From NCBI GenBank assembly GCA_020430865.1, contig JAGQIY010000199.1, positions 1 through 14,804 of the forward strand: 14,804 bases of DNA. Direction: 5' to 3'. Every line of letters begins with the position of its first letter. The first letter of the stretch is position 1. The notes under the pieces are model-generated. The model was not told where the DNA came from. It did no database searches and saw only the letters and a program-made list of their open reading frames with translations. Position numbers and translations under genes: made by a program. Below are positions 1-6,689 of the stretch, one piece after another. This stretch comes from Myxococcales bacterium (GTDB lineage: Bacteria > Myxococcota > Polyangia > Polyangiales > Polyangiaceae).

Positions 1-82
1 CTGCCGCCCTGACCGCTGCCGCCCTGACCGCTGCCGCCCTGACCGCTGCCGCCCTGACCGCTGCCCCCCTGACCGCTGCCGC
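1..82. repeat. 15-bp tandem repeat (coding)
   Basis: Plus-strand unit CTGCCGCCCTGACCG is repeated five times in tandem (1-75), plus a partial copy (76-82), and probably continues beyond the left edge. Four copies are identical. The fifth (61-75) has one change, G to C at 66, which is synonymous on the coding strand (GGC to GGG, Gly). The unit is a multiple of three, so copy-number change keeps the minus-strand lipoprotein frame and only changes linker length. Confidence 0.93.
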
Positions 83-194
83 CGGAGTTTCCCCCGCCAC
101 CGGAGTCGGAGCCGCACGCAGGTAGGGCCGCAGATAGTCCAATAACCAGACAGCCAAAGGCGAGGAGCTTGATGGCTGAGAACGTCGATTTCAT
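1..194 (-). CDS. Lipoprotein with Gly/Ser/Gln repeat linker, 5' end only
   Basis: Read on the minus strand from ATG at 194, this frame stays open for 64 codons to the left edge, so only the N-terminus is present. It begins MKSTFSAIKLLAFG, then a hydrophobic stretch ending in LPAC: a lipoprotein signal peptide with the lipidated Cys at residue 27. A Gly/Ser-rich segment follows (CGSDSGGGGN) and then pentapeptide repeats GGSGQ, at least five, encoded by a 15-bp DNA repeat. Such flexible linkers behind a lipobox are common in myxobacterial surface lipoproteins and tether a folded C-terminal domain, which here lies outside the window, so the function is unknown. An AGGGA ribosome binding site (plus-strand 203-207) sits 8 nt before the ATG. 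It is transcribed divergently from the sigma-factor operon. The ORF is well supported; what it does cannot be said. Confidence 0.8.
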   Translation of the reverse strand, partial: MKSTFSAIKLLAFGCLVIGLSAALPACGSDSGGGGNSGGSGQGGSGQGGSGQGGSGQGGSGQGG

Positions 195-406
195 CGTGAA
201 TGTCCCTGGATTCGTGTTGGTTGGTTCGCGAAGATCCGGTGTCAGCGCTGAGCACGAGCTCGAGACACCCCGGATGCGCCGCCTTCAGGACCGCAAGGTT
301 CAAGCGGTCTCTCCCAGGGGATGCGCGCGGTGGGCGGTTGTCGCAGAGAAAGTCGAAGAATCCCGGACGCCGCGTATTCCTCTGCGGAAAAGCTCCTCTC
401 TCCGCC

Positions 407-433
407 GGAACGCAAGCTCCAGATCCGCTCTGA
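407..433 (+). promoter_or_regulatory. Candidate ECF-type promoter for the sigma-factor operon
   Basis: GGAAC at 407-411 and TCTGA at 429-433 are separated by 17 nt. They resemble the -35 (GGAAC) and -10 (TCTGA) elements read by sigma-E-like ECF factors. The pair lies 33-60 nt upstream of the favoured or alternative start of the sigma gene, so the operon might be autoregulated. Short motifs like these also occur by chance in GC-rich DNA. The rest of the 195-490 intergenic region showed no clear operator or second promoter, and no convincing promoter for the divergent lipoprotein. Confidence 0.3.
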
Positions 434-455
434 CTGCAGCGGCTTTCCCATTTGC

Positions 456-459
456 GAGG
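456..459 (+). promoter_or_regulatory. Possible ribosome binding site for the alternative GTG 467 start
   Basis: GAGG lies 7 nt before GTG 467, in frame with the sigma factor. ATG 491 has no comparable Shine-Dalgarno sequence at normal spacing. This site is the main argument for the longer form of the sigma protein. Confidence 0.4.
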
Positions 460-490
460 TTTGGGGGTGAGGGCTAGTCTCCGCCGCCCG

Positions 491-1324
491 ATGGAGGACG
501 AGGACGAGTGCACTCGACTGGCGCAGCTGGCGCGCCAAGCGTGGCCACGCGTGGGCGTGGCCGAACGCGTCTTCGTGGAGCGCCTGCGATCCAGGCGCGA
601 CTCGGGACAGTCGTTGCCGCAGGACAGCCACGTCGCGGACGCCTACCTGGCCTTCGCCTGCGAGCTGGGAGACGACGACGCCATCTCCGCCTTCGATCGC
701 GACTACCTCGCGCGCGTGCCCGCAATGGTTCGGCGCGTGGACAACTCCTCCGCCCTCGCTGAAGAGGTACAGCAGATCCTGCGAGCCCGGCTGCTGGTCG
801 GTGATGGGACGCCGAAGATCGGCGGCTACGCCGGACGAGGCAGCCTGCTCGGCTGGCTCAAGGTCGCGGCAGTTCGCTGCACCTTGGAGCTGCTGCGCGC
901 GCGCAAGTCCGAGCGGGGCGAGGACGTGGAGTCCGAGGCGGAGCGCGCCGCGGCGCTGGTGAGCCGCGACCCCGAGCTCGACTACCTGCGCGAGAAGTAC
1001 GCGGGAGATTTCCGCGAGGCATTCAGTGACGCGCTCGCCAACCTGGACAAGCAACAACGCACCGTGCTCTCGCTGTATCTGGCGGATGGCTTGAACATCG
1101 CCAGCATTGGCGCGCTGTACTCCGTGCATCGCGCGACGGTGGCCCGCTGGATCGCTGAGACCCGGGAGCACCTGTTCGCCGACACCCGTCGACGGCTACA
1201 TGAACGGCTGAACATCAGCGAGACGGAGTTTCAGAGCATCGTCCGGCTGGTTCAGAGCCAGCTCGACGTGAGCGTGCAGCGCCTGCTCCGGGAGGCCGCG
1301 TTGAGAGACGCTGCGGGGAGCTGA
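491..1324 (+). CDS. Sigma-70 family (ECF-like) sigma factor, Myxococcales type
   Basis: A 277-aa RNA polymerase sigma factor. Region 2 lies around residues 45-140 and contains LAEEVQQ (89-95), the acidic patch that normally contacts the polymerase beta' subunit, and then GWLKVAAVRCTLELLRARK. Region 4 (about 176-232) ends in a helix-turn-helix, NIASIGALYSVHRATVARW, that would bind the -35 element. About 40 residues follow region 4 (including VRLVQSQLDVSVQRLL). This extension and the overall plan match the Myxococcales sigma family I know as Sig-70_gmx1 (TIGR03001), though I could not run the profile. ATG 491 is chosen because it begins an acidic natural-looking N-terminus. GTG 467 is in frame and has GAGG at 456-459, 7 nt upstream, so the protein may be 8 residues longer; TTG 452 is less likely. 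It is the first gene of the operon, 1 nt before the kinase gene. The regulon is unknown. Confidence 0.88.
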   Translation: MEDEDECTRLAQLARQAWPRVGVAERVFVERLRSRRDSGQSLPQDSHVADAYLAFACELGDDDAISAFDRDYLARVPAMVRRVDNSSALAEEVQQILRARLLVGDGTPKIGGYAGRGSLLGWLKVAAVRCTLELLRARKSERGEDVESEAERAAALVSRDPELDYLREKYAGDFREAFSDALANLDKQQRTVLSLYLADGLNIASIGALYSVHRATVARWIAETREHLFADTRRRLHERLNISETEFQSIVRLVQSQLDVSVQRLLREAALRDAAGS

Positions 1325-1325
1325 C

Positions 1326-2765
1326 GTGGACTGTCTGAGCGAGGGTCGGATCCAGGGCATCGTCGAAGGGGGCCTCGACACCAGCGAGCGCACGAAGGCG
1401 CGGGAACACCTGGAGAACTGTGCGGAGTGCCGCAAGCTGGTTGGCCACGCCGCCTCGCTGCTCGCCTCCGCAGAGTCGGGAGAGAGCGACCAGGATCCGC
1501 TGGGCGTCGCGCTTCAAGCCCTCGAGCCAGGTGAACGCATCGGGCGCTACGTCGTCTCCGAAGCCCTGGGTAGCGGCGCGATGGGCGTGGTCTACGCCGC
1601 CACCGACACGTTGCTGAAACGCCAGGTCGCGTTGAAGCTGCTTCGCCCGAGTGATGGGGGAGTTGGCGTGGAACGAGGCCGCCTCGAGCGGGAGGCACAG
1701 GCCGCGTGTGCGGTGAAGCATCCTGGGGTCGTCGCGGTCCACGACGTGCTCACCACCGACGACGGCGCCTCGGTGCTGGTGATGGATCGCCTGGACGGAA
1801 TTTCCATGCGCCAGTACCTCAGAGAACGCGGCCGGCTGCAGGGACACGAGGTGCGAAGCCTCTTCGTCCAGATCCTCGACGCGCTGGCCGCGGCCCACGC
1901 CAAGGGGGTCGTCCACCGAGATCTCAAGCCGGAAAACGTGTTCCTGACCCACGATGCCGCTGGCGGGACACAGGTCAAGCTGCTGGACTTCGGGGTGGCG
2001 AAGCTGCTCGCGGGGTCCTTCTCCGACGCAGCCGGTCTGACCAAGAGCGGTACCTTGGTGGGAACGCCTTACTACATGGCGCCCGAGCAGGCATTCGGGG
2101 CCACCGACCTCGACCAGCGCGCCGACCTGTGGGCGGTGGGGGTGATGCTCTTCGAGGCGCTGGTCGGAGAGCGACCGCTGCGCGGTGAGAACGTGGGTCA
2201 GGTGTTGCATCGACTCGCGCACTTCGACTTCAGCGTGCCGCGCGCCCGCCTGCTGGAGGTTGCCCCTGCCTGGGAGCCGCTCATCGCGCGCTTGATGGTA
2301 GAGCGCGCGGCGCGCCTCGAGAGCGCGCAGCAGGCGCTGGACGTCCTGCGCTCCATCGACGCCGGCCGAACGTCCCCCCATCTGCCACCTGGTGCTCCCC
2401 TCACCCCCAAGAAGAGCCGCTGGTGGGTGATCCCGCTCGCCCTGGGCGCCGTCGCGGCCGCTGGCTTTGGCTTCACCAGCAGCAGCGGCACACCCGAGAA
2501 ACCAGCTCCGCAGCCAGCCGAAACGGGTTCCCCGGTGGGCGACGCGCTCGGTGCTCTCCCCACGGCAACTCCAGGCAGCCTCGCCCCACCGGCTCCCGTG
2601 GCCGAACCGGTCGCACCAGCCGCGCTGATCTCGCCCGAGCCCCGAGCCAAGGCGCGGCCGTCTCGCGCCCATCACAAGCCCGCAGCCGCGGCCAGCACTC
2701 GAGCGGAGCCAGCACCGGCTCCCTCCGGACGCGCGCCGCGGCTGCTGACCGAGCCCCCCTTCTAG
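1326..2765 (+). CDS. Transmembrane Ser/Thr protein kinase with N-terminal zinc finger
   Basis: A 479-aa protein starting at GTG 1326, with GGGGAG at 1315-1320 5 nt upstream, inside the end of the sigma gene. Residues 1-40 form an anti-sigma-like zinc finger (zf-HC2 type): C3, then H28-x3-C32-x2-C35. The kinase domain spans about 72-345: glycine loop GSGAMGVVY (82-90), VALK with ATP-binding K104, likely helix-C E123, catalytic HRDLKPEN (197-204), DFG 221-223, activation-loop threonines (T239, T243), and MAPEQ 251-255. All catalytic residues are present, so it should be active. One membrane helix (about 366-383) is followed by a roughly 95-residue Pro/Ala-rich tail, probably periplasmic. I infer that it is the membrane signal transducer for the adjacent sigma factor, with the zinc finger as a possible sigma-binding module. 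Family assignment is firm; the substrate is not known. Confidence 0.95.
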   Translation: MDCLSEGRIQGIVEGGLDTSERTKAREHLENCAECRKLVGHAASLLASAESGESDQDPLGVALQALEPGERIGRYVVSEALGSGAMGVVYAATDTLLKRQVALKLLRPSDGGVGVERGRLEREAQAACAVKHPGVVAVHDVLTTDDGASVLVMDRLDGISMRQYLRERGRLQGHEVRSLFVQILDALAAAHAKGVVHRDLKPENVFLTHDAAGGTQVKLLDFGVAKLLAGSFSDAAGLTKSGTLVGTPYYMAPEQAFGATDLDQRADLWAVGVMLFEALVGERPLRGENVGQVLHRLAHFDFSVPRARLLEVAPAWEPLIARLMVERAARLESAQQALDVLRSIDAGRTSPHLPPGAPLTPKKSRWWVIPLALGAVAAAGFGFTSSSGTPEKPAPQPAETGSPVGDALGALPTATPGSLAPPAPVAEPVAPAALISPEPRAKARPSRAHHKPAAAASTRAEPAPAPSGRAPRLLTEPPF

Positions 2766-2769
2766 CGAA

Positions 2770-3816
2770 ATGCGCCTCTCACACCGCACCTCCCAGCGCT
2801 GGGCGCTCGGGCTGAGCGCGCTGCTGCTGTGCAGCGGTCCCGCACGCGACGCCCGCTCGCAGGCCAAGCCCGACCCCGAACGAACCAGTACGCCAGCGCC
2901 GAGGAACGATGACCCCGAGGCGCGCGCACGCGACGCCTTCGTGGCCGGCGCGAAGCTCGCCGCGGATCTGCGCTGGCGAGAGGCGCTGGAGCGCTTCGAG
3001 GCCTCCGCGAAGCTGCGCCCTCATCCGGGAACCACCTACAACATCGCGATCTGCCAGCGGGCCCTCGGACAGTACACGCGCGCGCGCCTCAGCTTCGAGC
3101 GCGTGCTGGAGCAGGCGCGGACACAGCCCCTCGACGCGAGCTTGCTGGATGACAGCAGAGCAATCCTTGCGGAACTGAAGCGCGTGCTCGCCGAGGTGCG
3201 CCTCGAGCTGAACCCCAGATCAGCCAGGCTCTCCATCGACGGTCGTCCGCTCAGCGCGAGCGGCGGGGATCGCTACGTCGCGGGTCTGCGTGATCCAGGA
3301 CCACCCGAGGCGCCAGGACGTAGCACGCTCTCGATCACGCTGGATCCAGGGCCTCACCTGTTGCTGATCTCGAGCAAGGGCTACGCCGACCACGTCAAGC
3401 GTCTGAACGTACGGCCCGGCAGCAAGCTCGAGCTCCGCCTCGAGCTCAGCAGGCTGCCAGCGAGCCTCCGTGTTCGAGCGAACCGTCGGCGCGCAGCCGT
3501 CAGCATCGATGGAGTGGACGTCGGCACTGCACCGCTCAGCCTCAGTCGACCTGCAGGTAATTACCGCGTGGAAGTGCAGCGCGCGGGCTACCAGCCCTAC
3601 GTCACCGAGACTCGCCTGCGCTCCGGAGAAGAGGTCACGCTGCGGGCAGTGCTCGATCCGGAGAGCGTCGCGCTGAGCGAGCGCTGGTGGTTCTGGGCAG
3701 GCATCGGCGTGCTCGCCATCGGAGTGGGGGTCACCACGTACGCGCTCACGCGTCCAGATCCCGAGCGGCCTGCCCTCGATGGAGGCAGCCTGGGCTGGAC
3801 CGTGGAGGTGCCTTGA
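2770..3816 (+). CDS. Exported TPR/PEGA-domain protein with C-terminal membrane helix
   Basis: A 348-aa protein with an N-terminal signal sequence (about 1-31, hydrophobic WALGLSALLLCSG). Residues about 50-140 are helical and TPR-like (DAFVAGAKLAADLRWREALE, then TTYNIAICQRALGQYTRAR). Two beta-rich PEGA-type modules follow: one around 142-227 (LSIDGRPL ... HLLLISSKGYADHVKRL) and a more typical one around 229-296 (AAVSIDGVDVGTAPL ... NYRVEVQRAGYQPY). A membrane helix (about 306-326, WWFWAGIGVLAIGVG) and a short tail end the protein. PEGA domains are found in surface and cell-wall-associated proteins, often beside bacterial Ser/Thr kinases. It starts 4 nt after the kinase stop. No strong ribosome binding site is visible, so translation may be coupled. 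I infer a periplasmic sensor or scaffold for the kinase; the ligand is unknown. Confidence 0.88.
   Translation: MRLSHRTSQRWALGLSALLLCSGPARDARSQAKPDPERTSTPAPRNDDPEARARDAFVAGAKLAADLRWREALERFEASAKLRPHPGTTYNIAICQRALGQYTRARLSFERVLEQARTQPLDASLLDDSRAILAELKRVLAEVRLELNPRSARLSIDGRPLSASGGDRYVAGLRDPGPPEAPGRSTLSITLDPGPHLLLISSKGYADHVKRLNVRPGSKLELRLELSRLPASLRVRANRRRAAVSIDGVDVGTAPLSLSRPAGNYRVEVQRAGYQPYVTETRLRSGEEVTLRAVLDPESVALSERWWFWAGIGVLAIGVGVTTYALTRPDPERPALDGGSLGWTVEVP
3804..3808 (+). promoter_or_regulatory. Ribosome binding site fixing the TTG 3813 start
   Basis: GGAGG lies 4 nt upstream of TTG 3813, inside the end of the PEGA gene. The TTG overlaps the PEGA stop codon as TTGA. Together with the signal peptide that begins exactly there, this decides the start of the first SUMF1 lipoprotein. 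Confidence 0.7.
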
Positions 3817-5291
3817 GACGCAGGGCTGCCTCGCTCGCGCTGCTCGCCCTCGGCTGTAGCGGAGAAGCACCGGCCCCGCTGGGCGAAGCGATCGTGGAGG
3901 TAGACACCAACCTCCCTGTCCCAAGCATCGCGCAGCGCCTGCGTATCGATCTGTACGCCGCGGACGGCGGCTGGTTCGAGTCTCGGGACCTGGCGCTCCC
4001 GGATCCCCGCGACTGGCCGCTCAGCTTCAGCGTGTACAACCCGAGCGACGATCGGGCCACCGCGGTGTGGATCCGACTTCGCGTCTATCCAGAGGGCGGC
4101 GTGCGAACGTACGCTGGGGAGCGCTTCAGTGACTGGGGAAGCAGCCTGGCCGAGGCCGAGGGCGACGGCTTGCCCCGGCTCGCCATCGATGGTCGGGACC
4201 AAACGCCGAGCGACGAGCCGCAACCCCTGCTCAGCGTCGACCGGCTGCTCTTGGTCGAACTCACTCCGGGCAGGCGCGGTCGGCTAGGCGTGTTGCTCGA
4301 CGGCGCCTGCGCGGGGACCATGGCGAAGCTGTCGGAGGGCGCGCCCAGGCCGGTCCTCGGGGAAGCGGAGTCCTGCGTCGCCGAGGCAGGGCGGCGGGAC
4401 CCGGTGCGTCCAGAGCGGCCCCGCGCGAGCGAGCCTCTCGCCAAGTCGCAGCTCGGGACGTTCGCCCAGGAGCCATGCCCGGCACCACGGCCCGGCTCCA
4501 CCACCGCCTGTATTCCCGGCGCAGCGATCGTGCTGGGCACGCAAGACCTCTTCCTGGCCCCCGAGCTAGCTCCGACCCCCGAGCGCTTGATTGCGCTGCG
4601 TCGCTTCTGGCTCGACCGCAACGAGATCAGCGTATCACGTTACCGCGCGGCAATCGATTCAGGATTCGAGCCCCCCGTCCCACCGAACACCCGGGAGGGC
4701 GAACTCGGCGGAAAGATCGCCGAGAACTGCACCTTCAGCGACTCCCCGATCGGGCGCGAGGAGTACGCCCTGTCTTGTATCGACTGGCGCAGCGCCCGGG
4801 CGTTGTGCCAGTTTCTCGGTGGCGATCTGCCAACTGAAGCTCAGTGGGAGCACGCGGCCAGCCGAGGCAACACCCGAGGGTCTAGATATCCGTGGGGTAA
4901 CAATGCGCCCACCTGCACGAACGCCGTGTTCGGACGAGCGCCACTCTCGGGCTTCCCCGGAGTCTGCGAGGTCGAGGCCGGCTTCGGCCCGCGCGAGCTG
5001 AGTGAAGGGCCCGGCGACGTCTCCCCCGACGGTGTCCACGGCCTGGCGGGTGGGCTGGCCGAGTGGTGCCTCGACGCCTACCAGCCCTACGCCGCGGAGT
5101 GCTGGGGGCGGTCCCCGAATCTCGACCCGGGCTGCTTCATCGAAGGCGCCAAGACCCGCAGTGTGCGCGGCGGCTCCTGGGCTGCGCCGACACCCCTCAT
5201 GCGTAGCCAGGCGCGTGTCGGAGCGCCAGCCCAGAACCGGGTTGCCTTCATCGGCGTGCGCTGTGCCTACGCCACGGAGCCCGCGCCTTGA
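3813..5291 (+). CDS. SUMF1-domain lipoprotein A (formylglycine-generating-enzyme-like fold)
   Basis: A 492-aa protein read from TTG 3813. It opens LRRRAASLALLALGC, a lipoprotein signal with Cys15. Residues about 25-165 form a beta-rich domain of unknown function (EAIVEVDTNLP, QRLRIDLY), shared with the next gene. Residues about 222-486 are a SUMF1/FGE-sulfatase domain (PF03781): SCIDWRSARALCQF, LPTEAQWEHAAS, YPWGN, LAGGLAEW, VRGGSW and the closing GVRCA. Catalytic formylglycine-generating enzymes need a Cys pair between the RGGS and GFRC motifs; here that stretch (454-483) has no cysteine, so sulfatase activation is unlikely and a structural or binding role is more plausible. Many cysteines are conserved with lipoprotein B, suggesting disulfides in the periplasm or at the surface. 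Upstream in-frame codons back to 3687 only overlap the PEGA gene and encode nothing sensible. Confidence 0.9.
   Translation: MRRRAASLALLALGCSGEAPAPLGEAIVEVDTNLPVPSIAQRLRIDLYAADGGWFESRDLALPDPRDWPLSFSVYNPSDDRATAVWIRLRVYPEGGVRTYAGERFSDWGSSLAEAEGDGLPRLAIDGRDQTPSDEPQPLLSVDRLLLVELTPGRRGRLGVLLDGACAGTMAKLSEGAPRPVLGEAESCVAEAGRRDPVRPERPRASEPLAKSQLGTFAQEPCPAPRPGSTTACIPGAAIVLGTQDLFLAPELAPTPERLIALRRFWLDRNEISVSRYRAAIDSGFEPPVPPNTREGELGGKIAENCTFSDSPIGREEYALSCIDWRSARALCQFLGGDLPTEAQWEHAASRGNTRGSRYPWGNNAPTCTNAVFGRAPLSGFPGVCEVEAGFGPRELSEGPGDVSPDGVHGLAGGLAEWCLDAYQPYAAECWGRSPNLDPGCFIEGAKTRSVRGGSWAAPTPLMRSQARVGAPAQNRVAFIGVRCAYATEPAP
5276..5279 (+). promoter_or_regulatory. Ribosome binding site fixing the TTG 5288 start
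   Basis: GGAG lies 8 nt before TTG 5288, at the end of the preceding gene. As at 3813, the TTG overlaps the upstream stop codon as TTGA, and a lipoprotein signal peptide starts immediately. Confidence 0.65.
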
Positions 5292-6646
5292 AGCAGTTCG
5301 ATTCGTCCTGGCTCGCGGCCAGTCTGCTCGGCGTCATGGCGCTGGGCGGCTGCAGTGACACCGCGTTGCCTCCCCGCGGACAGGCGCTGCTCTACGTCGT
5401 CACTGACGCGCCGCTGCCCGCCGCTCCAGGCTTTCCCGAGCCAGAAGTCGCGCCGCTCTTCGATCGCCTGCGGCTGGAGGTGTTTCCTCCGGGTTCCGAT
5501 CGGAGCTGCGCCGGCTGCACCCGCGAGCTTGCGGCAGACACCCAGACGCTTGCCGGCGGGGTCTCGTTTGGTGTCGTTGCCGAGCCGGGCACTCGGGTTC
5601 GCGCGCGGCTCTTTCGCAGCGCGTTCTTGCTCACCGACGAGCCACGCCCCGAGTCGACGTTGGAGACGGTCGTCGAGCTGCCGGCTGTCGACGCCAACGG
5701 CGTGCGCGAGCTGCACCTGGAGCTGCTGGTCGACTCGCTGGGCTCACCCGTGGGCAGCCTGGAGGACCCCGCCGCCGCCCTGCCCGGCCAAGGCCAGCCA
5801 GCGCGAGTCGGCAGCTGGTGGGGCGCGCAGCGCGGCGAGTGCGCCACCGAGCCCGGACCTGACGAAGCCTGCGTGCCCGGCGGCGCCTTCTGGATGGGCG
5901 ATCCACGACTCGACTTCACGGGAGCGCCGGAACACGACGGGAGCCTGGAGCGCCTCGTGGTCCTGGACCCGTTCATCATCGATCGCACGGAGACGAGCGT
6001 GAGGCAATTCCGCGACTCCGGCCTCGAGCGACGGAGACTCCCGCATCTCCCCGTCGACGATCCCCACGAAGCAGGCACCGGGATCCCTGGCTGCGTCTAC
6101 ACGCCGCAGGCCGGAGAAGACGACGCGCTGAGCGTCAACTGCCTGAGCTGGAGTCTCGCCCAGGAGTACTGCGCATCCCTGGGGAAAGAGTTGCCGAGCG
6201 AGGCTCAGCTGGAGTTTCTGCTCTCCGGACTGGGTCGCGGGAGCTTCGTCTGGGGTGACGCCCCGCCAACCTGCGACGACGCGGTGTTCGAGCGCGGTCT
6301 TGGCGACCTTTGTCATGGGCTCGGAGGTGGCGTGCAGGCCGCGGGCAAGGGGCGGCGCGACCGGCTCCTGCTTCGCGACGCCGAGCTGGTCGATATCGCC
6401 GGCAATGTATCGGAGTGGGCCAAGGACGACTGGGATCCGGAGACTGGCGCCTGCTGGGGGCGCGGCCTGTCCGTGAACCCGCTCTGCGTGAAGTCGAGTC
6501 AGCCCGAGCAAGCATCGCACAGCTACCGAGGTGGCCATTTCGGGGACGTCGCGAGCGGGCTACGCAGCGCCGTTCGTGGTTTCATCACCAACGAGATCTA
6601 CGCAGTGGCGCCGCAAATCGGCGTGCGTTGCGCGCGTAGACCGTGA
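5288..6646 (+). CDS. SUMF1-domain lipoprotein B (paralogue of A)
   Basis: A 452-aa protein starting at TTG 5288. The signal peptide ends in the lipobox LGGC (Cys22). The N-terminal domain (about 32-150; LLYVVTDAPLP, DRLRLEVFPPG) matches the corresponding part of lipoprotein A. The SUMF1 domain covers about 192-450: CVPGGAFWMGD, IDRTETSVRQF, LSWSLAQEYCASLGKELPSE, IAGNVSEWAKDDW, YRGGHFGD and IGVRCAR. The catalytic Cys pair of formylglycine-generating enzymes is missing between RGGHF and GVRC, as in A. Ten cysteines of the C-terminal half align with A (185, 195, 269, 285, 295, 329, 342, 389, 400, 448), including the shared patterns TC..AVF and CWGRG/S. The two genes therefore look like an old tandem duplication. 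The only later ATG (5336) lies inside the signal peptide, so TTG 5288 is preferred. The biological role is unknown. Confidence 0.9.
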   Translation: MKQFDSSWLAASLLGVMALGGCSDTALPPRGQALLYVVTDAPLPAAPGFPEPEVAPLFDRLRLEVFPPGSDRSCAGCTRELAADTQTLAGGVSFGVVAEPGTRVRARLFRSAFLLTDEPRPESTLETVVELPAVDANGVRELHLELLVDSLGSPVGSLEDPAAALPGQGQPARVGSWWGAQRGECATEPGPDEACVPGGAFWMGDPRLDFTGAPEHDGSLERLVVLDPFIIDRTETSVRQFRDSGLERRRLPHLPVDDPHEAGTGIPGCVYTPQAGEDDALSVNCLSWSLAQEYCASLGKELPSEAQLEFLLSGLGRGSFVWGDAPPTCDDAVFERGLGDLCHGLGGGVQAAGKGRRDRLLLRDAELVDIAGNVSEWAKDDWDPETGACWGRGLSVNPLCVKSSQPEQASHSYRGGHFGDVASGLRSAVRGFITNEIYAVAPQIGVRCARRP

Positions 6647-6689
6647 CAGCCTCAAGCTTCGTCGTGCGCTGCCGTTGATCGCCACGACC

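Noticed and set aside
1..82. CRISPR array
   Set aside because: Units are 15 bp with no spacers and encode an in-frame Gly/Ser/Gln linker.
242..1171. 309-aa minus-strand open frame opposite the sigma gene
   Set aside because: Composition is a GC-rich antisense shadow; the plus strand encodes clear sigma regions 2 and 4.
1215..2867. 550-aa minus-strand open frame opposite sigma and kinase
   Set aside because: The plus strand carries every kinase motif in order; the antisense product has no recognisable domain and is rich in Arg/Gly/Ala.
3687..3812. Upstream extension of SUMF1 lipoprotein A to ATG 3687
   Set aside because: It would overlap the PEGA gene by about 130 nt, is His/Arg-rich nonsense, and would bury the lipoprotein signal peptide.
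3813..6646. Calling the SUMF1 proteins formylglycine-generating enzymes
   Set aside because: The catalytic Cys pair is absent in both, and no sulfatase gene is in the window.
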